In this document: piece after piece, positions 55,412-64,000 of the stretch | Numbering within the stretch: the first letter of the stretch is position 1 | Layout of the letters: each line of letters opens with the position of its first letter | Assembly (NCBI RefSeq): GCF_001189295.1 | Contig: NZ_CP012159.1 | Span: 4,232,525-4,296,524, forward strand | Direction of reading: 5' to 3' | DNA length: 64,000 bases | Origin: Chondromyces crocatus | Lineage (GTDB): Bacteria; Myxococcota_A; Polyangia; Polyangiales; Polyangiaceae | The notes under the pieces: model-generated | The model's database searches: none | Seen by the model: the letters and a program-made list of their open reading frames with translations, nothing else | What the model was told of the DNA's origin: nothing | Program-made: the position numbers and the translations under genes

Positions 55412-58400
55412 TCACGCGGCCAGCTTCACGCGACGGCGCCGTGCCACCAGGGCAGCCAGGCCACCCAGCACCAGCAGCGCGCTCCCTTGCGGACTGCGCT
55501 TGCTGCCGGCTGCGCGGCAGCCGCAGCCCCCGTCATCCTCGACATTGTCGCCATCCTGCCCGCGGGAGCCGCCGACGCCGCCGAGCCCGTCGCCGCCCGC
55601 GCCGAGGCCACCCTCACCGCCTTCACCCCCGGCGCCCCCAGCGCCAGCGCCCCCAGCGCCGAGCCCGCCTTCGCCCCCGCTGCCGCCCGAGCCTCCGCCA
55701 GCGCCGCCCTGGCCTCCGCCAGCGCCGCCCTGGCCTTCGCTCGTGCAGGTCGCCGAGCAGCCATCGCCGCTCGTGGTGTTGCCATCGTCGCAGTCCTCGA
55801 CCCCTTCCTGGACGAAGCCGTCGCCGCAGACCGCCTCGACGCAGCCCTCGACGCACTCGTCGGTGTCGTCCTGGTTGCCGTCGTCGCACGCCTCGACGCC
55901 ATCGCGGACGAAGCCATCGCCGCAGGTGGCGAGCATGCAGGTATTCAAGCAGCCGTCGTTGTTGCTCTGGTTGCCGTCGTCGCAAGCTTCCCCTGCCTGC
56001 ACCACGCCATCGCCGCAGCCTGGCAGCGCACAGTTGTTGCGGCAGTCGTCGTCGTCGATCGGGTTGCCGTCGTCACAGGCCTCGACCCCGGTCTGGACGA
56101 AGCCATCGCCGCAGGTCGCGCTGGTGCAGGTGTTGAGGCAAGCGTCATTGTTGCTCTGGTTGCCGTCATCGCACTGCTCGACGCCGGTCCTGACGAAGCC
56201 GTCGCCGCAGGTCGCGCTGGTGCAGGTGTTGAGGCAAGCGTCATTGTTGCTCTGGTTGCCGTCATCGCACTGCTCGACGCCGGTCCTGACGAAGCCGTCG
56301 CCGCAGGCCGCGTTGACGCAGGTATTGAGGCAAGCGTCGTTGTTGCTCTGGTTGCCGTCATCGCACTGCTCGACGCCGGTCCTGACGAAGCCGTCGCCGC
56401 AGGCCGCGTTGACGCAGGTATTGAGGCAAGCGTCGTTGTTGCTCTGGTTGCCGTCGTCGCACTGCTCGAAGCCGGCCTGGACGAAGCCATCGCCGCAGGA
56501 GGCATTGACGCAGGTATTGAGGCAAGCGTCGCTGTTGCTCTGGTTGCCGTCGTCGCACTGCTCGAAGCCGGCCTGGACGAAGCCATCGCCGCAGGAGGCA
56601 TTGACGCAGGTATTGAGGCAAGCGTCGCTGTTGCTCTGGTTGCCATCGTCGCACTGCTCGACGCCGGCCTGGACGAAGCCATCGCCGCACGCGGCGAGTG
56701 TGCACGTGTTGAGACAGCCGTCCGTATTGCTCGCGTTGCCGTCGTCGCACTGCTCCGGGCCGTTGGTGATCCCGTCGCCGCAGCGCGGGCCCGGGCCGCC
56801 ACAGTCCGCGCGGCAGTGGTTGTACTGGCCGTTCTGTGGGCCATCGTCACAGGCCTCCCCGGGGCCGACGATGCCATCCCCGCATATCGACGCGGGCATG
56901 AACTCGTAGGCGCCCATGTCGAAGGCCGCCCCGTTGATCCCGTCCCCGTCCAGCGGTCGCGGGTTGCCGTCGAGGTCCGCGCTCGGCGCCCCCGTCGCCG
57001 TGCCCGCGTCGATGCACGCGCTCGTGCTCTGGAGCCGGAGATCCCCCGGGGCGGCGACGTAGAGGGGGTTGACGGAGAGCGAGCCGGTGCCCGCGGTGAC
57101 GCCGGAGTAGTTGCCGCTCGAGTTCCCCCAGACGTTGGAGTGAATGACGTTGACCACGGCGTTGCCTGAGGTCGTGTAGCGGTAGATGCCGGTGCTGTTC
57201 TGGGTGATGATGCTGTTGGTGACGTTGACGGTCAGGTCCACACCCGAGCTGGTGCGCGCATGGATGCCATCGGCGCTGTTGCCGTGGAGGGTGGAGTTGA
57301 CGACGTTGACCGTGTTTCCCGCTCCGCTGCTGGTGGAGATGTGGACACCGGAGCCGGCGTTGTTGCGCAGGAGCGAGTTCACCACCGAGCCGGACGCATT
57401 GCCTGCGAAGTAGACGCCGTGGTTGTTTCCTTGCGCGACCAGGCCATCGATGTTCTGCGTGCCTTCTTCGACGTAGACGGCGTAGGTGGCGCGGGTGACG
57501 ATGGTGTTGAAGAACGAGTTGCCGGAGGACGATGCCGCGAGACGGATACCCCACCACGCGCCGATGGAGGTGCTGGAGGAGGTAATGGTGACGCGCTGTG
57601 CAGGTGTTCCCTCGGCGCGGAGGCTCCCGCGCACGGTCAGCTCGTTGCGGCTGACGTCGAGCCCCGAGCGCATGACATCGACGGGGTCGAAGCGCAGTGT
57701 GGTACCCGGTTGCAGGGTGAGGGTGACGCCCGGCCCAACGGTGAGGTCGCCAGTGACCAGGTGGGGTGAGCCCGAGGGGCCCAGGGTCAGGTCGCTCCAG
57801 AGCACGCCGAGCAGGCCGTTCGTCGGATTCCCGGTGTAGGGGAGAGCGCCGATGTCACTTCCGTCGCTGGCAGCGAAGCGCGCCGGAGAGTTGGAGGTAG
57901 GGCGCGGGTTGCCGACATCGTTGACATAGAGGGGGTTCGCGGAGAACGAGCCAACGCCGCCGGAGGTGCCGCCGTAATTGATGGGCGAGTTGTTCCAGAC
58001 ATTGGAGTACGTGACATTGACCGTAGGGTTGCCCGAGACCGTGTGCCTGTAGATGCCGTAGTTGTTGTTGGTGACGATGCTGTTGGTGACGTCGACGGTC
58101 AGGACGACGCCAGGGCTGGTGCGCGCAAAGACCCCGTACTCGCTGTTGGCGTGGACGGTGCAATGGTCGATGGTGACGGAACTTGCAGAGCCGCTGCTGG
58201 GGTAGACATTGACCCCAGCGCTGGTGTTGTGGCGCAGGATCGAGTTCGTCACCGAACCGGACGCACTGCCCGCGAAGTAGATGCCGTAGCGGTTGGTATG
58301 GGCCGTGATGCCCTGCAGGGTCTGTTGACCCACGAGGAGATGGAACCCATACTCCGCGTGTCGCACGTTGACGTGGCTGGTATTCAGCACGGCGGACGCT

Positions 58401-58789
58401 TGGTCGGCGACGACGCCATACCAGAGCCCCGCCGAGCTACCGGAGCTGGCCTGGAGCACCACCGGGTTCGCGGCCGTCCCGTTCAAGTTCAGTGTCCCGC
58501 GGACGGTCAGCTCCACGCGGGAGGTATCCAGCCCGGAGGTTTGTGCGTCCGTCGAAGCGAAGCGCACCTGCACGCCGGCCTCGATGGTGAGCGTCGCCCC
58601 GGCGGGGACGACCACGTCCCCTTGCACCGTGTAGGGGCTCCCGGCGAGGGTCCACGTCTGGTTGATGACGTTTCCACCGGGGATTGTCGTCTGCGCTGCT
58701 GCATTGCGCGTCATGGCGACGAGCAGCGCGAAGGTACACAGCAGACCGAATACGTAGACCAGCAGCGCAGAACGGCGCATCCACGGCAT
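55412..58789 (-). CDS. Secreted beta-helix/DUF4215 protein with MYXO-CTERM-like tail, copy 2
   Basis: A 1125-residue paralog of the preceding protein, starting at ATG 58789 ([18 protein letters not shown]). The same signal peptide and [20 protein letters not shown] start, a beta-helix region with two units rather than four, then twelve DUF4215 repeats (about residues 635-1015), a linker with GGAGGGQGG, and the tail GCGCRAAG...[13 protein letters not shown]. The two beta-helix units are diverged, unlike those in copy 1. Likely secreted to the surface. No enzymatic residues were recognised. Confidence 0.85.
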   Translation of the reverse strand: MPWMRRSALLVYVFGLLCTFALLVAMTRNAAAQTTIPGGNVINQTWTLAGSPYTVQGDVVVPAGATLTIEAGVQVRFASTDAQTSGLDTSRVELTVRGTLNLNGTAANPVVLQASSGSSAGLWYGVVADQASAVLNTSHVNVRHAEYGFHLLVGQQTLQGITAHTNRYGIYFAGSASGSVTNSILRHNTSAGVNVYPSSGSASSVTIDHCTVHANSEYGVFARTSPGVVLTVDVTNSIVTNNNYGIYRHTVSGNPTVNVTYSNVWNNSPINYGGTSGGVGSFSANPLYVNDVGNPRPTSNSPARFAASDGSDIGALPYTGNPTNGLLGVLWSDLTLGPSGSPHLVTGDLTVGPGVTLTLQPGTTLRFDPVDVMRSGLDVSRNELTVRGSLRAEGTPAQRVTITSSSTSIGAWWGIRLAASSSGNSFFNTIVTRATYAVYVEEGTQNIDGLVAQGNNHGVYFAGNASGSVVNSLLRNNAGSGVHISTSSGAGNTVNVVNSTLHGNSADGIHARTSSGVDLTVNVTNSIITQNSTGIYRYTTSGNAVVNVIHSNVWGNSSGNYSGVTAGTGSLSVNPLYVAAPGDLRLQSTSACIDAGTATGAPSADLDGNPRPLDGDGINGAAFDMGAYEFMPASICGDGIVGPGEACDDGPQNGQYNHCRADCGGPGPRCGDGITNGPEQCDDGNASNTDGCLNTCTLAACGDGFVQAGVEQCDDGNQSNSDACLNTCVNASCGDGFVQAGFEQCDDGNQSNSDACLNTCVNASCGDGFVQAGFEQCDDGNQSNNDACLNTCVNAACGDGFVRTGVEQCDDGNQSNNDACLNTCVNAACGDGFVRTGVEQCDDGNQSNNDACLNTCTSATCGDGFVRTGVEQCDDGNQSNNDACLNTCTSATCGDGFVQTGVEACDDGNPIDDDDCRNNCALPGCGDGVVQAGEACDDGNQSNNDGCLNTCMLATCGDGFVRDGVEACDDGNQDDTDECVEGCVEAVCGDGFVQEGVEDCDDGNTTSGDGCSATCTSEGQGGAGGGQGGAGGGSGGSGGEGGLGAGGAGAGGAGGEGGEGGLGAGGDGLGGVGGSRGQDGDNVEDDGGCGCRAAGSKRSPQGSALLVLGGLAALVARRRRVKLAA

Positions 58790-59265
58790 GAGAGGCTCCT
58801 CGAAACAGCGATGCTCGTTGGCGATCGCTGAAGCTGAACACACAGACGGGGCGACCGTATTCGAATGGGAAGGCCATCGCAAGGACAGGGGCGCGACGCT
58901 CGTCCCTCTTTCCGCTCGCATTCGCACGCGATTGGTTGTTGGTCAAAGCAAGAGAGCCAGCCATCACGGTGAGCTTCGGCTTCGCTCGAAATCGAGCGAA
59001 GCGCTGCGCTGGTGCGGGGGCTTCAGGTTTCGCTGGCTTGGCCTCTCCGTGGCGCTCGCCTGTGCATCACGAGCCACCTCACCATGCACGATCGTGCATC
59101 GCTGCATCGCAGTGCGCAGGAATGCGAGTCGCAGGAATGAGAATCGCGAGAACGCGAGCCGCCGTCACGATGTCTGCGAGGAGGGGTCGTTCCAGCCGTG
59201 GACAAGGAGGGTCGGGGGTGGGAAGGCGGGTCACCCGGGGCGACCCGCCTTCGGTCCTGGCGCGC
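58790..59265. other. Intergenic region between surface-protein copies 2 and 3
   Basis: 476 bases that must hold the promoter of copy 2 and the terminator of copy 3. It resembles the preceding spacer. It also contains GC-poor direct repeats of GAATGCGAG/GAATGAGAAT type near 59120-59160. Confidence 0.55.
59223..59251 (-). terminator. Terminator-like hairpin after copy 3
   Basis: AAGGCGGGTC (59223-59232) and GACCCGCCTT (59242-59251) form a perfect 10-base stem with a 9-base loop, 14 bases after the stop. The stem is identical to that after copy 2; only the loop differs. Confidence 0.75.
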
Positions 59266-62200
59266 TCAGGCGGCCAGCTTCACGCGGCGCCGCCGTGCCA
59301 TCAGGGCAGCCAGGCCACCCAGCAGCAACAGGGCGCTCCCTTGCGGGCCACGCTCGCTGCCTGCGGCTCGGCACCCGCAGCCACCGTCGTCTTCGACGTC
59401 GCCGTCGCCCTGGCCTCCGGAGCCGCCGACGCCGCCAAGTCCGTCGCCGCCCGCGCCACCTGCGCCGAGGCCGCCTTCACCCCCGGCGCCGCCAGCGCCA
59501 CCTGCGCCGAGGCCGCCTTCGCCACCGCTGCCGCCCGAGCCACCGCCAGCACCGCCCTGGCCTTCACTCGAGCAGGTGGCCGAGCAGCCATCGCCGCTCG
59601 TGGTGTTGCCGTCGTCGCAGTCCTCGACCCCTTCCTGGACGAAGCCATCGCCGCAGGCGGCCTCGACGCAGCCTTCGACGCACTCGTCGGTGTCGTCCTG
59701 GTTGCCGTCGTCGCACTCCTCGACGCCGGTCCTGACGAAGCCGTCGCCGCAGGAGGCCACGATGCAGGTGTTCAGGCAGCCATCATCGTTGCTCTGGTTG
59801 CCGTCGTCGCACGCCTCCCCTGGCTGCAGCACGCCGTCACCGCAGCCCGGCCGCGAGCAGTTGTTGCGGCACTCGTCGTTGTCGATCTGATTGCCGTCAT
59901 CACAGGCCTCGACGCCGGTCTGGACGAAGCCGTCACCGCAGGTCGCGTTGGTGCAGGTGTTGAGGCAAGCGTCGTTGTTGCTCTGGTTGCCGTCGTCGCA
60001 CTGCTCGACGCCGGTCCTGACGAAGCCATCGCCGCAGGCGGCGTTGGTGCAGGTGTTGAGGCAAGCGTCGTTGTTGCTCTGGTTGCCGTCGTCGCACTGT
60101 TCGACGCCGGTCCTGACGAAGCCATCGCCGCAGGTGGCGGGCACGCAGGTGTTCAAGCAAGCGTCGTTGTTGCTCTGGTTGCCGTCGTCGCACTGCTCGA
60201 CGCCGGTCCTGATGAACCCATCGCCGCAGGTGGCGTGGGCACAGGTGTTCAAGCAAGCGTCGTTGTTGCTCTGGTTGCCGTCGTCGCACTGCTCGACGCC
60301 GGCCCTGGTGAACCCATCGCCGCAGAAGGCCGGGATGCAGGTGTTCAAGCAAGCGTCGTTGTTGCTCTGGTTGCCGTCGTCGCACTGCTCGACGCCTGCC
60401 TGCACGAACCCGTCCCCGCAGGCCGCCATCATGCAGGTGTTCAAGCAGGCATCGGTGTTGCTCTGGTTGCCGTCGTCGCACTGCTCGGGGCCATTCGTGA
60501 TCCCGTCACCGCAGCGCGGCCCGAGCCCGCTGCAGTCCGTCCGGCACCGGCCGTACTGCCCGTTCTGCGCCCCATCGTCGCAGACCTCGCCGGGCCCCAC
60601 CACGCCATCACCGCACACCGACAGGCCGACGAACTCGTAGGCGCCCATGTCGAAGGCGGCGCCGTTGATCCCGTCGCCGTCCAGCGGCCTGGGGTTTCCG
60701 TCGAAATCCACGTTCGGCGCGCCCGACGGCGTCCCCGCGTCGATGCACAGGCTCGTGGACTGCAACCGGAGATCGCTCGCGCCCACGTACAGCGGGTTCG
60801 CCGAGATCGACCCTGTCCCCGCCGTGACGTTGGTGTAGTTGGTCGTGTTGCTCCACACGTCGGAGTACGTGACGTTGACGGTGGGGTTCCCGCTGGTCGT
60901 GTAGCGGAAGATGCCGGTGCCGTTGCTCGTGAAAATGGAGTTGGTGACGTGCACCGTCAGCGATGCGTTCGTGGCTCCCCGCACGTACAAGCCAGTGGTG
61001 CTGTTGGCGTACACCGTGCTGTTGATCACGCGGATCGTGCTGCTCGTCACGGTGCTGACGTAGGCATAGATCCCGGTGTGGGTGTTGTTGCGGAGGATCG
61101 AGTTGACCACCGAGCCGGCGGAGCCGCCCGAGAAGTAGACCCCGTACGTGTTGGTCTGGAACAGCGAGCGGGTCACCGAGGCCGTTGCGGTACCGACGAC
61201 GTAGACCCCGTAGCTGTTGTTTCGGGCCGTCAGTGCGTCGACGGCGTGGTTGGGGTTGTCGATGTACAGGCCGTACCTGGCCCTGGAGATGGCGATGTTG
61301 GAGGTCACGCTCCCGGTCGAGGTCGGCCTGAGGTGAATGCCCCACCACGCGGGGGTGTTGGAGCTGCTGCTGTCGAAGGTGATCGGCTGAGCCACCGTCC
61401 CTGCGGCGTTGAGCCGCCCCTTCACATCCAGCTCGATCTCGGTCGTGGCCTCGCCCGCGCCCATCGCGTCGCTCGATCCGAAGCGCAGCGTGGTCCCCGG
61501 CTGCAAGGTCAAGGTCACGCCGGGGGCGATGGTGAGGTCACCGGTCACCGCGTGAGGCGAGCCGGAGGCGTCGAGCGTCCGGTCGTTCCAGAGCACCCCC
61601 AGGAGACCGCTCGTGGGATCCCCCGTGTAGGAGAGCGCGCCGATGTCGCCACCCGTATCGGAGGCGAAGCGCGCTGGAGAGTTCGAGGTGAGGCGCAGGT
61701 TCGACGCGCTCACGTACAGCGGGTTGGCCGAGAACGTGCCAGTCCCCTCGGTGACGTTGGTGTAGTTGGTCGTGTTGCTCCACACGTCGGAGTACGTGAC
61801 GTTGACGGTGGGGTTCCCGCTGGTGATGTAGCGGAAGATGCCGTTGCCGTTGTTCGTGACGATGCTGTTCCTGACAGCGTAGGTCAGCGAGATGCCGGAC
61901 CCCGACCGCACGTAGATCCCGTTCGTGCTGTTGCCGCGCACCGTGGAGCCGACCACGGAAATGGTGCTCTGCGTGCCGCTGCTGACATAGGTGTAGATGC
62001 CGGTGTGGCTGTTGTCCCGCAGGACCGAGTTGTTCACCGAGCCCGAGGAGCCGCCGGCAAAGTAGACACCGTACGTGTTGTTGCGAAGCGTCGCGTAGTT
62101 CACGGACGCCGCAGCGGTGCCAGCGAGATAGACCGCGTAGGTGTTGGTGTGACCCGTGACGGAGTTCAGGACGTGGGTCCCTTCGCTGAAGTAGAACCCG

Positions 62201-62640
62201 TACCGCGCGTTCTGGATCTCGACGTTGTTGATCGCGAGCTGCGCGCTCGCCCCCTCGGCAACCACGCCGTACCAGAGCGCGGCCGTGGTCCCCGAGATCG
62301 CGCGGAAGAGGATCGGGTTGGCCGCGGTCCCGTTCAGGTTCATCGTCCCGCGCACCGTCACCTCGACCTGAGAGGTGTCCTGGCCGGTGCCTTGCGCGTC
62401 CGACGTGCTGACGTGCACCTGGACGCCCGCCTCGATCGTGAGCGTCGAGCCGGCCGGGATCACGATGTCGCCTTGTACCCGGTAGGGGCTCCCCGCGAGG
62501 GTCCAGGTCTGGTTGATGATGTTCCCGCCGGGAATGGTCGTCTGGGCCAAGGCATTGCCCGTCAGACCGACCAGCAATGCCACCGTACAGAGCAGACCGA
62601 ACAGGAAGGCGGAAAGCGCGGAGTGGCGCTTCAAAAGCAT
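59266..62640 (-). CDS. Secreted beta-helix/DUF4215 protein with MYXO-CTERM-like tail, copy 3
   Basis: A 1124-residue paralog starting at ATG 62640 ([18 protein letters not shown]). Signal peptide to about residue 32, then [20 protein letters not shown]. The beta-helix (about 35-665) has two diverged units with [20 protein letters not shown]-type motifs. Eleven DUF4215 repeats span about 670-1020, with a Gly/Ala/Glu linker and the tail [24 protein letters not shown]. The beta-helix is the most diverged of the three complete copies. Same orientation and arrangement as copies 1, 2 and 4. Confidence 0.85.
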   Translation of the reverse strand: MLLKRHSALSAFLFGLLCTVALLVGLTGNALAQTTIPGGNIINQTWTLAGSPYRVQGDIVIPAGSTLTIEAGVQVHVSTSDAQGTGQDTSQVEVTVRGTMNLNGTAANPILFRAISGTTAALWYGVVAEGASAQLAINNVEIQNARYGFYFSEGTHVLNSVTGHTNTYAVYLAGTAAASVNYATLRNNTYGVYFAGGSSGSVNNSVLRDNSHTGIYTYVSSGTQSTISVVGSTVRGNSTNGIYVRSGSGISLTYAVRNSIVTNNGNGIFRYITSGNPTVNVTYSDVWSNTTNYTNVTEGTGTFSANPLYVSASNLRLTSNSPARFASDTGGDIGALSYTGDPTSGLLGVLWNDRTLDASGSPHAVTGDLTIAPGVTLTLQPGTTLRFGSSDAMGAGEATTEIELDVKGRLNAAGTVAQPITFDSSSSNTPAWWGIHLRPTSTGSVTSNIAISRARYGLYIDNPNHAVDALTARNNSYGVYVVGTATASVTRSLFQTNTYGVYFSGGSAGSVVNSILRNNTHTGIYAYVSTVTSSTIRVINSTVYANSTTGLYVRGATNASLTVHVTNSIFTSNGTGIFRYTTSGNPTVNVTYSDVWSNTTNYTNVTAGTGSISANPLYVGASDLRLQSTSLCIDAGTPSGAPNVDFDGNPRPLDGDGINGAAFDMGAYEFVGLSVCGDGVVGPGEVCDDGAQNGQYGRCRTDCSGLGPRCGDGITNGPEQCDDGNQSNTDACLNTCMMAACGDGFVQAGVEQCDDGNQSNNDACLNTCIPAFCGDGFTRAGVEQCDDGNQSNNDACLNTCAHATCGDGFIRTGVEQCDDGNQSNNDACLNTCVPATCGDGFVRTGVEQCDDGNQSNNDACLNTCTNAACGDGFVRTGVEQCDDGNQSNNDACLNTCTNATCGDGFVQTGVEACDDGNQIDNDECRNNCSRPGCGDGVLQPGEACDDGNQSNDDGCLNTCIVASCGDGFVRTGVEECDDGNQDDTDECVEGCVEAACGDGFVQEGVEDCDDGNTTSGDGCSATCSSEGQGGAGGGSGGSGGEGGLGAGGAGGAGGEGGLGAGGAGGDGLGGVGGSGGQGDGDVEDDGGCGCRAAGSERGPQGSALLLLGGLAALMARRRRVKLAA

Positions 62641-62824
62641 GAGAGCTCCTCGAAGAATGTACAGGGGGGCGGGGTGCGCGGTGCGGGTGCGTACGCGGAC
62701 CACGATCGACCGGCGACCCTATTCCAGCAGTCAATCGTGTGCAACGACGATGGCCCTGCTCGAACGCCAGAGAACGCGCATGCACCGGCCTGAAGGCATG
62801 GCGGTGCCATGGGGTATGCCGGAG

Positions 62825-62959
62825 AGCAGGGCGCAGCCCGTACGGTGTGCCGGGGAGCAGGGCGCAGCCCGTACGGTGTGCCGGGGAGCAGGGCGCAGCC
62901 CGTACGGTGTGCCGGGAAGCAGGGCGCAGCCCGTACGGTGTGCCGGGGAGCAGGGCGCG
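62825..62959. repeat. 31-bp tandem repeat
   Basis: Four units of 31 bases (62825-62855, 62856-62886, 62887-62917, 62918-62948) and a partial fifth, almost identical; each contains GCAGCCCGTACGG. The length is not a multiple of three and there are no spacers, so it is neither coding nor CRISPR. It resembles a minisatellite. Confidence 0.9.
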
Positions 62960-62982
62960 AGTTCGTGGAATACGAGGTCATT

Positions 62983-63014
62983 GGAAGGCGCACGCAGGGA
63001 GTGCGGCGCCTTCC
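62983..63014 (-). terminator. Hairpin after copy 4
   Basis: GGAAGGCGC (62983-62991) pairs with GCGCCTTCC (63006-63014); CGCA and TGCG inside extend it. It lies about 30 bases after the stop at 63043 on the minus strand. Confidence 0.6.
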
Positions 63015-63042
63015 TGTGGGTCAGCGTCGAGCGAGAGGAATC

Positions 63043-64000
63043 TCAGGCGGCGCGCTTCACCCGCCGCCGTCGCCCGACCATGGCCGCCAGGCCGCCCAGC
63101 AGCAGCAGCGCGCTTCCTTGCGAGGTGCTCTCGCCGCCTGCGGCGCGGCACCCGCAGCCGCCATCGTCCTCGGCAGCCCCGTCACCACCGCTGGTCGAGC
63201 CCCCGGATCCACCGAGCCCAGCGCCTCCGTTGCCACCGGCACCACCGAAGCCGCCACCAGCGCCCCCGAAGCCGCCACCAGCGCCACCGAAGCCGCCAGC
63301 CCCCCCGAAGCCGCCACCGGCGCCCCCGAAGCCGCCACCGGCGCCCCCGAAGCCGCCACCGGCGCCCCCGAAGCCGCCACCGGCGCCCCCCTGGCCTTCA
63401 CTCGTGCAGTCGGCGGCGCAGCCGTCCCCGCTCTCGTCGTTGCCGTCGTCGCATTCCTCGACCCCCTCCTGGACGAAGCCATCACCGCAGGTGGCCTCGA
63501 CGCAGCCCTCGACGCACTCGTCGGTGTCGTCCTGGTTGCCGTCGTCGCACTCCTCGACCCCATCCCGGACGAAGCCGTCGCCGCAGATAGCGAGCATGCA
63601 GGTGTTCAAGCAGGCGTCGTTGTTGCTCTGGTTGCCGTCGTCGCAAGCTTCCCCCGCCTGTACCACCCCGTCTCCACAGGTGGGTAGCGAGCAGTTGTTG
63701 CGACAATCGTCATTGTCGATCTCATTGCCGTCGTCACAGGCCTCGACGCCGGTCTGAACGAAGCCATCACCGCAGCTGGCATTGGTGCAGGTGTTCAAGC
63801 AGGCGTCGTCGTTGCTCTGGTTGCCGTCATCGCACTGCTCGACGCCGGTCTGGACGAAGCCATCACCGCAGCTGGCAGGCACGCAGGTATTCAAGCAAGC
63901 GTCGTTGTTGCTCTGGTTGCCGTCATCGCATTGCTCGACGCCGGTCCTGACGAAACCATCACCGCAGCTGGCAGGCACGCAGGTATTCAAGCAAGCGTCG
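63043..64000 (-). CDS. Secreted DUF4215 protein with MYXO-CTERM-like tail, copy 4 (3' part)
   Basis: Only the C-terminal 319 codons are in the window; the start lies beyond base 64000. Six DUF4215 repeats are visible, then a long Gly/Phe linker made of [14 protein letters not shown]-type repeats (21-base unit, 63215-63400), and the tail [24 protein letters not shown]. By its neighbours it probably begins with a signal peptide and a beta-helix, but that is inference. Confidence 0.8.
   Translation of the reverse strand, partial: DACLNTCVPASCGDGFVRTGVEQCDDGNQSNNDACLNTCVPASCGDGFVQTGVEQCDDGNQSNDDACLNTCTNASCGDGFVQTGVEACDDGNEIDNDDCRNNCSLPTCGDGVVQAGEACDDGNQSNNDACLNTCMLAICGDGFVRDGVEECDDGNQDDTDECVEGCVEATCGDGFVQEGVEECDDGNDESGDGCAADCTSEGQGGAGGGFGGAGGGFGGAGGGFGGAGGGFGGAGGFGGAGGGFGGAGGGFGGAGGNGGAGLGGSGGSTSGGDGAAEDDGGCGCRAAGGESTSQGSALLLLGGLAAMVGRRRRVKRAA

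Larger units (their letters stand above)
62641..63042. other. Intergenic region with a 31-bp tandem repeat
   Basis: 402 bases between copy 3 and the end of copy 4. It holds the promoter of copy 3, a 31-base tandem repeat and the hairpin after copy 4. It does not resemble the other two spacers as closely. Confidence 0.65.

Noticed and set aside
55217-57169. Plus-strand open frame of 650 codons across copy 2
   Set aside because: Same reason; the repeat [10 protein letters not shown] is the reverse of the Cys-rich unit.
58936-62793. Plus-strand open frame of 1285 codons across copy 3
   Set aside because: It is antisense to a clear protein with signal peptide, repeats and MYXO-CTERM-like tail. 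Its own repeats ([12 protein letters not shown] type) are the reverse reading of the DUF4215 units, and open antisense frames are expected in high-GC repeats.
62825-62959. CRISPR array
   Set aside because: The 31-base units are directly adjacent with no spacers, and no cas genes are near.
1-64000. tRNA or rRNA genes
   Set aside because: I looked for GGTTCGA-type T-loops and cloverleaf structures and for rRNA motifs by eye and found none convincing; a tRNA scan would settle it.

Overview
The window is high-GC DNA (about two thirds G+C by eye) with the hallmarks of a myxobacterium, most likely of the Sorangium/Polyangium/Chondromyces side (Polyangiales). The indicators are many lipoproteins and secreted proteins with low-complexity Gly/Ser/Thr/Pro linkers, Cys-rich repeats of the DUF4215 type (CGDG...CDDGN...C...C), C-terminal tails resembling MYXO-CTERM (GCGCR, hydrophobic helix, Arg cluster), VIT/vWA proteins, a small Ser/Thr kinase and a cytosolic hybrid-type histidine kinase. 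No rRNA, tRNA, CRISPR array, phage or insertion sequence was recognised. The species assignment is inference.

Layout. 1-618: 3' part of a ferredoxin-NADP reductase-like flavoenzyme. 673-11647 (minus): a probable envelope cluster made of an OmpA/thrombospondin-3 outer-membrane protein followed by two overlapping paralogous FecR-VIT-vWA-TPR proteins, one a lipoprotein and one anchored by a transmembrane helix. 12148-18044 (plus): a predicted outer-membrane protein, a HEAT-repeat exported protein and alaS. 18082-21699: a small unknown, a HARE-HTH/Mrr-like nuclear-acid-associated protein and a LolA-fold-like lipoprotein. 21820-30467: a CgeB-like glycosyltransferase in slightly AT-richer DNA, mazG, a crotonase, cysK with an endo/exonuclease/phosphatase protein, a lipoprotein, and a nucleotide-sugar trio (4,6-dehydratase, aminotransferase, nucleotidyltransferase). 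31222-41531: mixed genes, including an orphan molybdate-binding lipoprotein, a Sel1-repeat lipoprotein, a TerB-like protein, a kinase, an FKBP lipoprotein, a histidine kinase and several unknown membrane proteins or lipoproteins.

41610-64000 is the most distinctive part. A 1264-residue lipoprotein carries DUF4215 repeats, a P-domain and four PPC-like domains. After a short housekeeping block (a minimal transpeptidase, nth, ung and a YkgJ-type Cys-cluster protein) and a 1-kb non-coding gap with palindromes comes a tandem array of four large paralogous secreted proteins, all on the minus strand (49900-54930, 55412-58789, 59266-62640 and 63043 to beyond the end). The three complete copies have a signal peptide, a parallel beta-helix region, 11-12 DUF4215 repeats, a Gly-rich linker and a MYXO-CTERM-like tail. 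The fourth is visible only from its DUF4215 repeats onward. The first copy contains 867-bp near-identical internal repeats, and the intergenic regions of the array share hairpins and sequence, so the array looks like a recently duplicating, recombination-prone cell-surface protein family. This is the best candidate for an undescribed system in the window.
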